Source: Halomonas sp. 25-S5 (GTDB lineage: Bacteria; Pseudomonadota; Gammaproteobacteria; Pseudomonadales; Halomonadaceae). Taken from it: DNA of 64,000 bases. The notes under the pieces were generated by a model. The model ran no database searches. It was not told where the DNA came from and saw only the letters and a list, made by a program, of their open reading frames with translations. Location of the stretch: NCBI RefSeq assembly GCF_029889845.1, contig NZ_JARANV010000014.1:1-64000 (forward strand), given 5' to 3'. Shown piece after piece: positions 18,504 to 26,689 of this stretch (position 1 is its first letter; the number at the start of each line of letters is the position of its first letter). The translations under genes were made by a program, and so were the position numbers.

Positions 18504-19620
18504 AAATCTCCCCCAAGTGGGCGTCTATTCTACTATTCCACTCTGAGAAAGTGGATGCATAAGAAACTTTGGTCGCTGTGTCTACATAGAATTTATGGGT
18601 GGTTTGTACATTTTCATGCCCCATTAATTTGGAAAGGCCTTGTAAGTCTCTGTTCAATAAATAATGGTAAGTTCCAAAGGTGTGGCGAAGACTATGGGGG
18701 TGGGCGATAATTTCGGTGTGTTGCCCTGCTTTTCTAAATAGTTTTTGGATCCAGTTGGGTGTAAGCTTTGAACCTTTGTTGGAGATGAATAAGCTCGGTG
18801 AAACAGTATCTGGAGAAAACTTTCTTATTGTTTCACAAATATTTTCTCGGTCAATGTCGGTATACTCCCATAGTTTTAGTAAGAGTTCATTTGGGATGAG
18901 GATCACTCTAGCCTTGCCACCTTTTCCCACGCATCGAGCAGGTGTTAACTTTAAACGCTCTTGCACTTCTGGTAGGTCGGAAAGGGGGAAATTGCACACC
19001 TCCGAGATTCTCATCCCCGTCTGTAACATGAGCGCACCTACTAAGACGTTTCGATGCTTGACCTGCGGACTATTTCGCCCTGAAATGACTCCCAAAGCAC
19101 TTATAAAGTTAAGCGCGTCATCCATCAGTAAAAATTTGACCGGTTCTTTAATTTGGCGTGACAGGTGCCTGCGGCTTTTGTATATTCCTTTTGCGCTATT
19201 GGCCACTAGGCGAGCATCATCGGGTTTTAAATAAGAGCAATAATCGCTGCTAGAAGCCCAGATTAAAAATCGATATGCGCCAGCCGTCCGAGCATTTACT
19301 GTATTCCAACTAAGCCCATCCCCATTGGACTTCTCGTACATGCATAAAGCTTCGATATAGTTATCGAAGGAATCTTCGTCTATGTCATCAAGTATAATTT
19401 CATTCAAAAATAGCCAAATAAGAAACTCCTTGAGGTGCTCTGCTTCTGTACGTAAGCTTTTCGGAGAAAGGCTCCGGGATTTTGTTCTCATGTAACGATT
19501 GGCAGCTTTTAATAGAGTTGCTTCTTCACTGAAGAATTGAGGTACAACCCTTAACCTTTTAACCCTTTCAACTTTAGATTCGCTGAAATCTACTTCGATA
19601 CATCTGACGCCGTGCACCAT
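18496..19620 (-). CDS. ginA: Tyrosine recombinase/integrase, first of the operon (GinA/TnpA-like)
   Basis: The 374-residue, XerD-size recombinase has an N-terminal SAM-like core-binding domain and a full catalytic set: Arg in LQTGMRISEVCNF, Lys in CVGKGGKARVIL, HxxR in HPHSLRHTFGTY, His in LMGHENVQTTHKFY, with Y as nucleophile. GGAG precedes the ATG by 8 bases. It is the promoter-proximal gene; its start lies only about 170 bp from the element's right boundary in tauE, the usual distance for Tn554-like elements whose recombinase operon sits at one end. Confidence 0.9.
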   Translation of the reverse strand: MVHGVRCIEVDFSESKVERVKRLRVVPQFFSEEATLLKAANRYMRTKSRSLSPKSLRTEAEHLKEFLIWLFLNEIILDDIDEDSFDNYIEALCMYEKSNGDGLSWNTVNARTAGAYRFLIWASSSDYCSYLKPDDARLVANSAKGIYKSRRHLSRQIKEPVKFLLMDDALNFISALGVISGRNSPQVKHRNVLVGALMLQTGMRISEVCNFPLSDLPEVQERLKLTPARCVGKGGKARVILIPNELLLKLWEYTDIDRENICETIRKFSPDTVSPSLFISNKGSKLTPNWIQKLFRKAGQHTEIIAHPHSLRHTFGTYHYLLNRDLQGLSKLMGHENVQTTHKFYVDTATKVSYASTFSEWNSRIDAHLGEIYD

Positions 19621-19788
19621 TAATGTTCTCCAGAGTGCTTGGGGATGACATACATCTATTATGCGCCAAAAAAATGCTTAAGTCCCTGATTTTAGGTAAT
19701 TATGTATCAAGTCCTTACTATTCTGTTTTTCAAAGGAAAAAGTGGCGGCGCGCGTGCATATATCAATGGAATGAGCAGGTCCTTCTAA
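19621..19788. other. Right terminus of the integrated element (att end) with the recombinase promoter
   Basis: The A+T-rich 168 bp separate ginA from the tauE remainder. The junction can be placed at 19788/19789. From 19789 the bases encode H-G-M-V-Q-L-G-S-N in the tauE frame, which is conserved family sequence, while the three bases before are TAA. The promoter of the leftward recombinase operon must lie here. The other half of the attachment site is outside the window or lost. Confidence 0.6.
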
Positions 19789-20385
19789 CACGGCATGGTG
19801 CAGCTCGGCTCCAACGTCGGCCGCACGGCGCTGACCTGGCGCCATGTCGATCTCGCCATGCTCGCCGCCTTCCTGCCGGGGGTGGTGCTGGGTGCGCTGG
19901 CCGCCGCCTGGCTGCTGGTGCGCCTGCCGGGCGGGGTACTGGAGCTCTGCATCGCTACCTTCGTGCTCTTCACCTGCTGGGGGCCGGGCCTGCCGCAGCG
20001 GGCCCTGGGACGGGGCGGCGTGCTGGTCGCCGGTGCCGTCACCACCCTGCTCTCCAGCCTGGTGGGCGCCAGCGGCCCCATGGTGGCCGCCTTCATCAAG
20101 CAGAGCCAGTTCGGCCGGCTGGCCAAGGTGGCCACCTTCTCCGCCTGCATGCTGCTGCAGCACCTGACCAAGGCCTTCGTGTTCGGCGTGGCCGGCTTCG
20201 TCTTCCGGGACTGGCTGCCGCTGATGCTGGTAATGGTGTCGGCGGGCTTCCTCGGCACCTGGCTGGGCCTGCGCCTGCTGCATCGCCTCTCGGATCACCG
20301 CTTCGACACCCTCTTCAAGTGGGCGTTGACGCTGCTGGCGCTGCGCCTGCTGTGGCTCGGCGGGCAGCGCCTGCTGGGCCACTGA
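19789..20385 (+). pseudogene. TauE/SafE-family sulfite/anion exporter, 5' end removed by integration
   Basis: The remaining ~198 codons read HGMVQLGSNVGRTALTWRHV and continue with the family's second half, including TLLSSLVGASGPMVAAFIKQ and about six hydrophobic helices. TauE/SafE proteins are usually about 250 residues and begin with a GGG-type repeat that is absent here; about 50 residues are missing. An in-frame ATG at 19795 could start a shortened product, but it has no good RBS. High GC marks this as backbone. The missing 5' part should lie at the other end of the integrated island. Confidence 0.75.
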
Positions 20386-20449
20386 CGGGGCAGGGGTAGA
20401 CCTTGGTCGCATGCTGTCTTCGTCCCTCCACCAGTGATCACGGGAGCCA

Positions 20450-22405
20450 GTGCCCTTGGATAGCGCGACGCGCCTTCAGCGACTGACGGGACTCGACCGG
20501 CAAGGGGTGTACTTCGGCGCCGCCACGGCCCTTGCCGCCTGGGCCTCCTTTGCCATTGCCTCCCTGCTGCACGTGCAGAACGCCTTCTGGGCGCCCATGG
20601 CGGTGTGGATCGTCGCCCAGACGTCACGGGGCATGCTGCTGGAGCGCGGGGTCCATCGCCTCGCCGGGACCCTGGTTGGCGCTATGGTCGGCTTCCTGCT
20701 GCTCACGAGCGGCCTGCCGACCCTGGCCTCGATCCTCCTTCTGGCACTCTGGACCGCCCTCTGCGGTGCCACCTCCCAACTGATTCGGGCCTCGCTGGGC
20801 TATGCCGCGATGATGGCGGGCCTGACCGCCAGCGTGGTGCTGCTGCCAAGCCTCGGGGATGCCGGCCAGGTCTTCACCCTGGCGCTCTCCCGGGTGGAGA
20901 GCACCCTGATCGGGGTGCTCTGCGTGATGCTGATGGGCTGGCTGATCCTGCCCCGGCCGCCCAGGCAGCAACTCCTCGAGCGGGTCCGGCGGCTGGCCGG
21001 CGAGGCGCTGGCGCGCCTCGCGTCCTCCGCGCCATCTTCCCGGGAAGACGGCGAGCTGCTGATGGCGCTGGTCGAGGTGGAACAGCAACTGGCCCCGACG
21101 TATGCCGGCCCCTTCAAGCCCTCACGGGGCGTGCGCGTGGACAACGCCTTCGTGGCGGGGACGCTGGGGCTGATGGCGGCGCTGCGTACCATGGCGGGGG
21201 CCGGCGGGGCGCCGGACCGGCGTGCCCTGCAGGAGGCCCTGACACGGGCGGCAACGGCCCTCAAGCAGCCGCTGGCGCGCGGCTCGGCCCGGGATGCCCT
21301 GGCCCAGGCGTCGGCCCTGGCCCGCCCCCTCGACCGGGGGCTCGCCGCGGCGCTGGACAAGCTGCTGATGGCGGAGCAGGCCGCGCTCGCCTGGCGCCAA
21401 GGGGAGGATCCCGGCCCCCTGCTGGCCCGGGGTGCGACCCTGGTCACCCGGCGTGACACGCGCTCGGCGCTGATTGCTGCCGCCGGTTCGGGGCTGGTCA
21501 CCCTGGCCGGGGGGCTGTTCGTGTTCTATTCCGACTGGTCCAATGCCTGGATGCCGGCCATGGGGCTCTGCACCTTCACCACGGTGCTGTCGAGCATGGA
21601 CCTGCCCCAGAAAGTCGCCCCGAAGATGGCCCAGGGGGTGGCCGTGGGGGTGACCCTGGCGGCGCTGTTCCGGCTGCTGCTGATGCCCCATGCCGGCTCC
21701 CTGGGGGAGATCCTGCTGATGCTGGCCCCCTTCATGCTGCTGGGTGGGCTGGCCCGGGCCAGCACGAGGACGGCCATCCCGGCCCTGGACGGCAACATGT
21801 GCTTCATGCTGGCCAGCCAGCCCTTCCTGTCGGCCTCCATCGCCGTGCCGGACGTGCTGGTCGATTCCGCGGCACTGCTCGCCAGTATCCTGCTGGTGGC
21901 TCTGGTCTACCGGCTGCTGCCCCGCGACCCGGGGCGCCGAGCCGGCCACCTGGCGCGGCTGATCCTGCGCGACATCGAGCGGCTCTGCGGCCAGCGCGGC
22001 GGGGGCCTCGACCGTCGCTGGCACGGCCGCATGTTCCGGCGCCTGCTGCGGTTGATGCTCCACCTGGGGCGCGCCGATCGCATGGGGATAGGCGAGCGTG
22101 CGGGGTTGCTCGGGGTCCTGAACCTGGCCCACGCGATCATCGCGCTGCGCGAGGAGCGGGTCGACCCCCGGCTGACGGCGCAGCAGCGCCAGGAGCTGGA
22201 GGCTGTCCTCGAGGCCCTGCGTCGGCTGGCCGGCGCGCCCGAGGATGCGCGAGGGCGGCTGATGGCTGGTCGGGAGCAGCTGGCGAGCGGCGGTGCCGAC
22301 GCCGCACTGATGGGGACTCTGGATCAGGCCCGAGAGGCCCTGGATGACTGCGCCGGCCTGATCGGGCTGGCAGCGCCTGACCGCGGAGCATCCAGCTGCC
22401 GGTGA
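20450..22405 (+). CDS. FUSC-family efflux protein (aromatic acid/fusaric acid exporter type)
   Basis: The 651-residue inner-membrane protein has two FUSC/ArAE modules, each a block of about five to six helices followed by a cytosolic helical part. The first membrane block is at about residues 25-165 and the second at about 345-490. Such proteins export hydroxylated aromatic acids, often with a membrane-fusion partner; no partner gene lies nearby. GTG start at 20450 is supported by GGGAG 6 bases upstream. It is 64 bp downstream of the broken tauE, so its original promoter may have been in or before tauE. Confidence 0.85.
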   Translation: MPLDSATRLQRLTGLDRQGVYFGAATALAAWASFAIASLLHVQNAFWAPMAVWIVAQTSRGMLLERGVHRLAGTLVGAMVGFLLLTSGLPTLASILLLALWTALCGATSQLIRASLGYAAMMAGLTASVVLLPSLGDAGQVFTLALSRVESTLIGVLCVMLMGWLILPRPPRQQLLERVRRLAGEALARLASSAPSSREDGELLMALVEVEQQLAPTYAGPFKPSRGVRVDNAFVAGTLGLMAALRTMAGAGGAPDRRALQEALTRAATALKQPLARGSARDALAQASALARPLDRGLAAALDKLLMAEQAALAWRQGEDPGPLLARGATLVTRRDTRSALIAAAGSGLVTLAGGLFVFYSDWSNAWMPAMGLCTFTTVLSSMDLPQKVAPKMAQGVAVGVTLAALFRLLLMPHAGSLGEILLMLAPFMLLGGLARASTRTAIPALDGNMCFMLASQPFLSASIAVPDVLVDSAALLASILLVALVYRLLPRDPGRRAGHLARLILRDIERLCGQRGGGLDRRWHGRMFRRLLRLMLHLGRADRMGIGERAGLLGVLNLAHAIIALREERVDPRLTAQQRQELEAVLEALRRLAGAPEDARGRLMAGREQLASGGADAALMGTLDQAREALDDCAGLIGLAAPDRGASSCR

Positions 22406-22475
22406 TCAGGAAAGTCACGCCGAAGGCCACGCAGCAGTGCACGACGGCGAGGAGCGAGGTAACGCGGCGAAAAAT
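22385..22475 (-). pseudogene. Possible DUF2061-like membrane fragment
   Basis: On the minus strand the bases read VTSLLAVVHCCVAFGVTFLITGSWMLRG. This resembles the first helix of small DUF2061 membrane proteins. It then runs into the 3' end of the FUSC gene, with no further similarity. If real, it is a remnant overlapped by the FUSC gene. The match is short and may be chance. Confidence 0.25.
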
Positions 22476-22566
22476 CGGCAAAAAGTCCGGCCCCTGCCCT
22501 GTACAGCGCATCACAGACGGCCATAATGGCTAGCAGCAACGGTAAAAAACCTCGAGGGAACGCGAC

Positions 22567-23997
22567 ATGGTGCCAATCACAACAAACAACCGGCGCCGCA
22601 GAGGGGGCATCTTCGTGCTGCTGGCCTGCCTGCTGCTGGCCACCACGGCTGTCCAGGCCAATCCTCGCTATGCCGGTATCGTCATCGATGCCGACAGCCA
22701 GGAGATTCTCTACGCCGAGAATGCCGACAAGCTGCGCTATCCGGCCTCGCTCACCAAGATGATGACGCTCTATCTGATGTTCGAGGCCATGGAAGAGGGC
22801 AGGCTGAGCCTGAGCCAGCCGCTACCGGTCTCTGCCTATGCCGCCTCCAGGCCGGCCTCCAAGCTCTATGTGAAGGCCGGCTCGACGATTCCGATTGAAA
22901 CCGCCATCCAGGCGTTGGTGATCAAGTCGGCCAACGATGTGGCCGTGGTGGTGGCCGAGGCCCTGGGCGGCAGCGAGACGCACTTTGCCCGTATGATGAC
23001 CGACAAGGCTCGCGACCTGGGCATGCAGGACACCGTCTTCCGTAACCCCAACGGCCTGCCCGATGCCAGACAGGTCACCACGGCACACGACATGACGGTG
23101 CTCTCTCGGCACCTGATGCGCGACTTCCCCCAGTATTACCCCTACTTCTCGCGGACGAGCTTCAGCTGGAAGGGCAAGACCATCACCGGCCACAACCGCC
23201 TGCTCAAGAACTATCCCGGTGCCGACGGCCTCAAGACCGGCTTCATCCGCGCCTCGGGCTTCAACGTGGCCACCTCGGCGGTGCGTGACGGCCGTCGCCT
23301 GCTGACCGTGGTGATGGGTGGCTTTACCGCCGCCTCGCGAGATGCGCACACCGCCGACCTGCTGGATCGCGGCTTCGTGCGCGCCTCGCTGGCCGATGGC
23401 CGCGGCTGGCTGGCCAGTACGGACATCTCCGGTGGCCGGCTGATGCCGGGCGAGCCCCAGGCGCCGGGCCAGCCGGTGGGCGATCGGGTCCGCCTGGCCA
23501 GCCTCGGCGCACCGCCCCCGGGCGCCGCCTCGCCGCCCGAGGCCTCGGCCTTCCCGCCGGCCCCGGTGGAGGCACCGACGGCGACAGGGGGCGCCACGAG
23601 GCAGGCGACGGCATCGTGGGTGGCCCGCATCGAGACGCCGGTTGCCGGTGCGAGCGCGGGCCTGGCGCAGGGTTCGGCCGACGATCCCATCCGCGAGTTG
23701 ATGGCCAGCACCCGTGCATCGGCGGATCCCGTCCGCGGGGGCGCCGTCCAGCGAGGGAGCTGGGGCGTGCAGGTCGGCGCCTTTAGCGATGCCGTCCATG
23801 CCCGCACCCTGGCCTCCCGCGCCGCCAGTCAGCTGGCCAGCGAGCTGACCGACGCCCGGGTCGCCGTGGCCAATGCCGGGAAGGCCGGCGTCTACCGTGC
23901 CCGGCTGCTGGACATGGACGAGGGCCAGGCCCATACCGCCTGTCGTCGCCTGGTGGCCCAGGGCATGGAGTGCATGGTGGTCCAGGCCAGCCTCTGA
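22567..23997 (+). CDS. D-alanyl-D-alanine carboxypeptidase (S11) with C-terminal SPOR domain
   Basis: The 476-residue low-molecular-mass PBP trims the terminal D-Ala of peptidoglycan stem peptides in the periplasm. After a signal peptide (cleavage near VQA-NPRY) the catalytic set is complete: S61-L-T-K64, S121-A-N123 and K223-T-G225. A Pro/Ala-rich linker (about 290-395) leads to a SPOR domain (WGVQVGAFSDAVHARTLASR to the end) that binds denuded glycan at the septum. The common DacA C-terminal beta domain and amphipathic anchor are replaced by this linker-SPOR unit, which suggests septal targeting. A perfect terminator follows. Confidence 0.9.
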   Translation: MVPITTNNRRRRGGIFVLLACLLLATTAVQANPRYAGIVIDADSQEILYAENADKLRYPASLTKMMTLYLMFEAMEEGRLSLSQPLPVSAYAASRPASKLYVKAGSTIPIETAIQALVIKSANDVAVVVAEALGGSETHFARMMTDKARDLGMQDTVFRNPNGLPDARQVTTAHDMTVLSRHLMRDFPQYYPYFSRTSFSWKGKTITGHNRLLKNYPGADGLKTGFIRASGFNVATSAVRDGRRLLTVVMGGFTAASRDAHTADLLDRGFVRASLADGRGWLASTDISGGRLMPGEPQAPGQPVGDRVRLASLGAPPPGAASPPEASAFPPAPVEAPTATGGATRQATASWVARIETPVAGASAGLAQGSADDPIRELMASTRASADPVRGGAVQRGSWGVQVGAFSDAVHARTLASRAASQLASELTDARVAVANAGKAGVYRARLLDMDEGQAHTACRRLVAQGMECMVVQASL

Positions 23998-24039
23998 CGC
24001 CTTGCCCTATGGCACGTCACCGACTAGCGTAGTGATTTC

Positions 24040-24076
24040 CCACCCCGCCGGCCCCAGGCCGGCGGGGTGGCTTTTT
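24040..24076 (+). terminator. Rho-independent terminator after the carboxypeptidase gene
   Basis: A perfect 14-bp GC-rich stem (CCACCCCGCCGGCC / GGCCGGCGGGGTGG) with a 3-base loop is followed by CTTTTT. Confidence 0.9.
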
Positions 24077-24104
24077 GAGGCTCGGCCAGGGGAGGGCAGG
24101 CGGC

Positions 24105-24980
24105 ATGTCATCGTCATTCAGGGGCATCGGTTTCATGTGCCTGGGGGTGCTCTGCCTGGCCATCGGCGACGCCATCGCCAAGTGGCTGGGCGAGGTTCAC
24201 TCGCCGCTGCAGATCATCTTCTTCCGTACCCTGGTCTCGCTGCCGCTGATCGCCGCGCTGGCCCACTTCGGCGGCGGCCTGCGCAAGCTGCGTACCCGAC
24301 GCCCCGGGATCCACCTGCTGCGCGGGCTGATCTACACCGGCACCATGTTCTGCTTCGTGCTGGGCCTGACCCTGCTGCCGCTGGCCGAGGCCACCGCCAT
24401 CGCCTTCGTGGCGCCGCTGTTTGTCACCCTGCTCTCGGTGCCGCTGCTCGGCGAGCGCATCGCGGGGCCGGTGCTGGCGGCCTCGCTGGTGGGCTTCGCC
24501 GGGGTGCTGATCGTGGTGCGTCCCGGCGGCGAGGCCTTCGACCCCGGCGCCCTGGCGCTGATCGGGGCGGCGGTCTTCTATGCGCTGATGATGATCACCG
24601 CACGGCGCTGGGGCGGTACCGAGCACCTCTGGGCTATGGTCTTCTACATGACCCTGGTGCCCTTCGTGATGACCGCCCTGACGCTGCCCTGGGTGTGGCA
24701 GACACCCCATCCCTGGCACTGGCTGGCCTTCGCGGGGTCGGGGCTCTTCGGCGTCGGGGCCACCGCCTTCATCACCCTGGCCTTCCGCCATGCTCCGGCG
24801 GCCATCGCTGCCCCCTTCGACTACACCGCGATGCTCTGGGCGGTGCTGCTGGGCTGGTGGTTCTGGGGCGAGATGCCGGATTTCTGGGTGTTCGTCGGCA
24901 GCGCACTGATCATCGTCAGTGGCCTGTCGATCGCCTACCACGAGCGGCGCACCACCCTGAAGCGCCGGCCGACCTCCTGA
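24105..24980 (+). CDS. EamA/DMT-family transporter
   Basis: The inner-membrane protein of about 291 residues has ten helices arranged as two EamA repeats of five. Typical marks are EATAIAFVAPLFVTLLSVPLLGERI in the first repeat and GATAFITLAFRHAPAAIAAPFDYTAMLWAVLLG in the second. Members move amino acids, nucleosides or other metabolites; the substrate is unknown. Start at 24105 was chosen because GGGGAGGG lies 9 bases upstream; a longer frame would begin in the terminator's T-run. Monocistronic, between a terminator and the pepSY promoter. Confidence 0.9.
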   Translation: MSSSFRGIGFMCLGVLCLAIGDAIAKWLGEVHSPLQIIFFRTLVSLPLIAALAHFGGGLRKLRTRRPGIHLLRGLIYTGTMFCFVLGLTLLPLAEATAIAFVAPLFVTLLSVPLLGERIAGPVLAASLVGFAGVLIVVRPGGEAFDPGALALIGAAVFYALMMITARRWGGTEHLWAMVFYMTLVPFVMTALTLPWVWQTPHPWHWLAFAGSGLFGVGATAFITLAFRHAPAAIAAPFDYTAMLWAVLLGWWFWGEMPDFWVFVGSALIIVSGLSIAYHERRTTLKRRPTS

Positions 24981-25012
24981 GACGCCGCCATGGGTGTGAG
25001 GGGGATTGAGCG

Positions 25013-25029
25013 CTTAAGCTTCACTTAAG
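25013..25029 (+). promoter_or_regulatory. PmrA/QseB/BqsR-type box upstream of pepSY-cytochrome b561
   Basis: CTTAAG-CTTCA-CTTAAG is a perfect direct repeat of 11-bp period. It fits the PmrA/QseB pattern CTTAA-N6-CTTAA and equally the BqsR pattern TTAAG-N6-TTAAG. A GATGAT -10-like hexamer lies about 11 bases downstream. The box is 107 bp before the pepSY start. The same box precedes the hemolysin operon and the PAP2-eptA operon in this window. Confidence 0.7.
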
Positions 25030-25135
25030 CGCACTCCTTGATGATGGCCCTGTTGCGTTCCGGCGGCTGTCTCCGGAACGTGCCGCCGGCCACTGGGCAG
25101 GCGATTATCTACCACTGTCTTCTTGGAGTTCCAAA

Positions 25136-25414
25136 ATGAAGCGCACCCTAGTGAAAGGCATCGTTGCCTCCAGCCTGCTGGCGACAAGCCTCACTGTTTT
25201 GGCCGAGCCGACCTGCACCGACGCGCCCGAGAGCGACTGGATGAGCCAAGACCAGATGAAGCAGCAGATTGCCGACGCGGGCTACAAGGTCAAGGAGTTC
25301 AAGACCACCGATGGCAGCTGCTACGAGATCTACGGCTGGGATGACCAGGAGCGTCGGGTCGAGATCTACTTCAACCCCGTCAACGGCGATATCGTCAAGA
25401 AGGAAGTCGACTGA
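25136..25414 (+). CDS. Small periplasmic PepSY-domain protein
   Basis: The 92-residue protein has a signal peptide (KGIVASSLLATSLTVLA, cleavage before EPTC). The rest is a single PepSY domain: helix MSQDQMKQQIADAGYKVKEF, then strands CYEIYGWDDQERRVEIYFNP and NGDIVKKEVD. Two cysteines could pair. Such proteins are often encoded with a cytochrome b561 and a QseBC-type two-component system and are thought to sense or modulate periplasmic redox or metal state; the mechanism is not settled. It lies 14 bp before the cytochrome gene. Confidence 0.85.
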   Translation: MKRTLVKGIVASSLLATSLTVLAEPTCTDAPESDWMSQDQMKQQIADAGYKVKEFKTTDGSCYEIYGWDDQERRVEIYFNPVNGDIVKKEVD

Positions 25415-25428
25415 GCGGAGGCCGTGCC

Positions 25429-26004
25429 ATGACCGGCAATGCGAGCAGCCCACGGGTCCGCGTCTGGGACCCGTTGGTCAGAGTCATCCATTGGTCACTG
25501 GTGGCCGGCTTCCTGGCCAACTACTTCCTCACCGAGGCGGGCGAGACCTGGCACCAGTGGATCGGCTATGGCGTGGTGGCGCTGATCAGCGCGCGCATCC
25601 TGTGGGGGTTCGTTGGCCCCTGGTCGGCGCGTTGGGCGAGCTTCTGGCCGACGCGTTGCCGCCTGCGGGCCTCGCTGCGCTATCCGCCCGAAGGGAATGT
25701 CGACACGGCCTCGTCGTCGCCCGGTATCACCCATACCCCGCTGGGGGCGGTGATGATGCTGACGCTGCTGGCCCTGTTGCTGGGGCTGGGCGCTACCGGC
25801 TACATGATGGAGGAGACCGATCTCTTCTGGGGCGTCGAGTGGGTCGAGGAGGCCCACGAGCTGATGGCCAACGCCATCCTCGTCCTCATCCCGCTGCATG
25901 TCCTCGGAGCGCTCCTCGAGAGCCGCAAGCGAGGCGACAATCTCATCGCCGGCATGCTGCACGGCTACCACCGACACCCGGGGCATCCGCGCTCGGACGC
26001 CTGA
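25429..26004 (+). CDS. Cytochrome b561-family membrane protein
   Basis: The 191-residue diheme b-type cytochrome has four helices. Likely heme ligands are His in RVIHWSLVAGFLANYF, GETWHQWIGYGVV, VEEAHELMANAIL and LIPLHVLGALLESR. It starts with the family motif VRVWDPLVRVIHW. It passes electrons across the inner membrane, probably between quinol and a periplasmic partner. Its operon mate is a PepSY protein. A related cytochrome at 34055 in the foreign segment starts VQVWDPVVRLFHW, so the cell has two versions. A strong hairpin follows. Confidence 0.9.
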   Translation: MTGNASSPRVRVWDPLVRVIHWSLVAGFLANYFLTEAGETWHQWIGYGVVALISARILWGFVGPWSARWASFWPTRCRLRASLRYPPEGNVDTASSSPGITHTPLGAVMMLTLLALLLGLGATGYMMEETDLFWGVEWVEEAHELMANAILVLIPLHVLGALLESRKRGDNLIAGMLHGYHRHPGHPRSDA

Positions 26005-26023
26005 TCTCGACCTGCCCCGATCC

Positions 26024-26056
26024 ACGCCGTCACCGCGCTTGCCGCGGTGACGGCGT
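26024..26056. terminator. Hairpin between convergent cytochrome b561 and thiE
   Basis: A perfect 14-bp stem (ACGCCGTCACCGCG / CGCGGTGACGGCGT) encloses a 5-base loop, CTTGC. There is no long T-run on either side, but its position between convergent genes suggests a shared terminator. Confidence 0.6.
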
Positions 26057-26065
26057 CTTGGGTGG

Positions 26066-26689
26066 TCAGTGGCGAGGCGGCCGTGCAAAGGCCCGCGCGG
26101 CGGCTTCGGGGTCGGGGCTGCCGCAGATCGCCGAGATCACCGCCAGGCCGTGGGCGCCGGCCCGGTGCGTCGCGGCCAGGTGCTCGGCCTTGAGCCCGCC
26201 GATGGCCACGCTCGGCAGGGGGCTTTCGGCCACCAGGACGGCCAGGCCGTCGAAGCCCAGCGGTGTGGCGTGGTCGTGCTTGCTGGGGGTGGCGAACACC
26301 GGGCCCAGCCCCAGGTAGTCCAGCGCCGCCGGGTCGAGGCGGGCGAGCTGGTCATGGGTCTGTACCGAGAGCCCGAGAATCGCCTCCGGGCCCAGGGCGG
26401 CGCGGGCCTCGGCCACGTCGCCGTCGTCCTGGCCGAGGTGCAGGCCGTCGGCACCGGCTGCCAGGGCCACCTCCAGCCGGTCATTGATGATCAGTGGCAC
26501 GCCGCTGCCGGAAAGCGCCGCCTTGAGGCGGTGCGCCTGGTCGACCAGCTCGGCGTCGCTGGCATGCTTGTCGCGTAGCTGCACTAGTGTCACGCCGCCA
26601 CGCACTGCCGCCACCACGGTCTCCTCCAGTCCCGAGCCCGCGCAGAGCTCGCGGTCGGTGACCAGGTAGAGCGAGAGATCAAGGCGCAT
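26066..26689 (-). CDS. thiE: Thiamine-phosphate synthase ThiE
   Basis: The TIM-barrel enzyme of about 207 residues joins HMP-PP and thiazole phosphate to thiamine phosphate. Marks are SLYLVTDREL at the start, VQLRDK, PLIINDRLEVALAAGADGLHLGQDD (pyrophosphate/Mg site) and YLGLGPVFATPSKHDHATPLG. Start at 26689 (MRLDLSLYLVTD) fits family N-termini. The gene overlaps thiM by 11 bases and so forms a salvage operon with it under the upstream TPP riboswitch. Confidence 0.95.
   Translation of the reverse strand: MRLDLSLYLVTDRELCAGSGLEETVVAAVRGGVTLVQLRDKHASDAELVDQAHRLKAALSGSGVPLIINDRLEVALAAGADGLHLGQDDGDVAEARAALGPEAILGLSVQTHDQLARLDPAALDYLGLGPVFATPSKHDHATPLGFDGLAVLVAESPLPSVAIGGLKAEHLAATHRAGAHGLAVISAICGSPDPEAAARAFARPPRH

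Noticed and set aside
21122..22132. Long minus-strand frame inside the FUSC gene
   Set aside because: Composition (Gly/Gln/His/Arg-rich) and lack of motifs mark it as an antisense shadow in GC-rich DNA.
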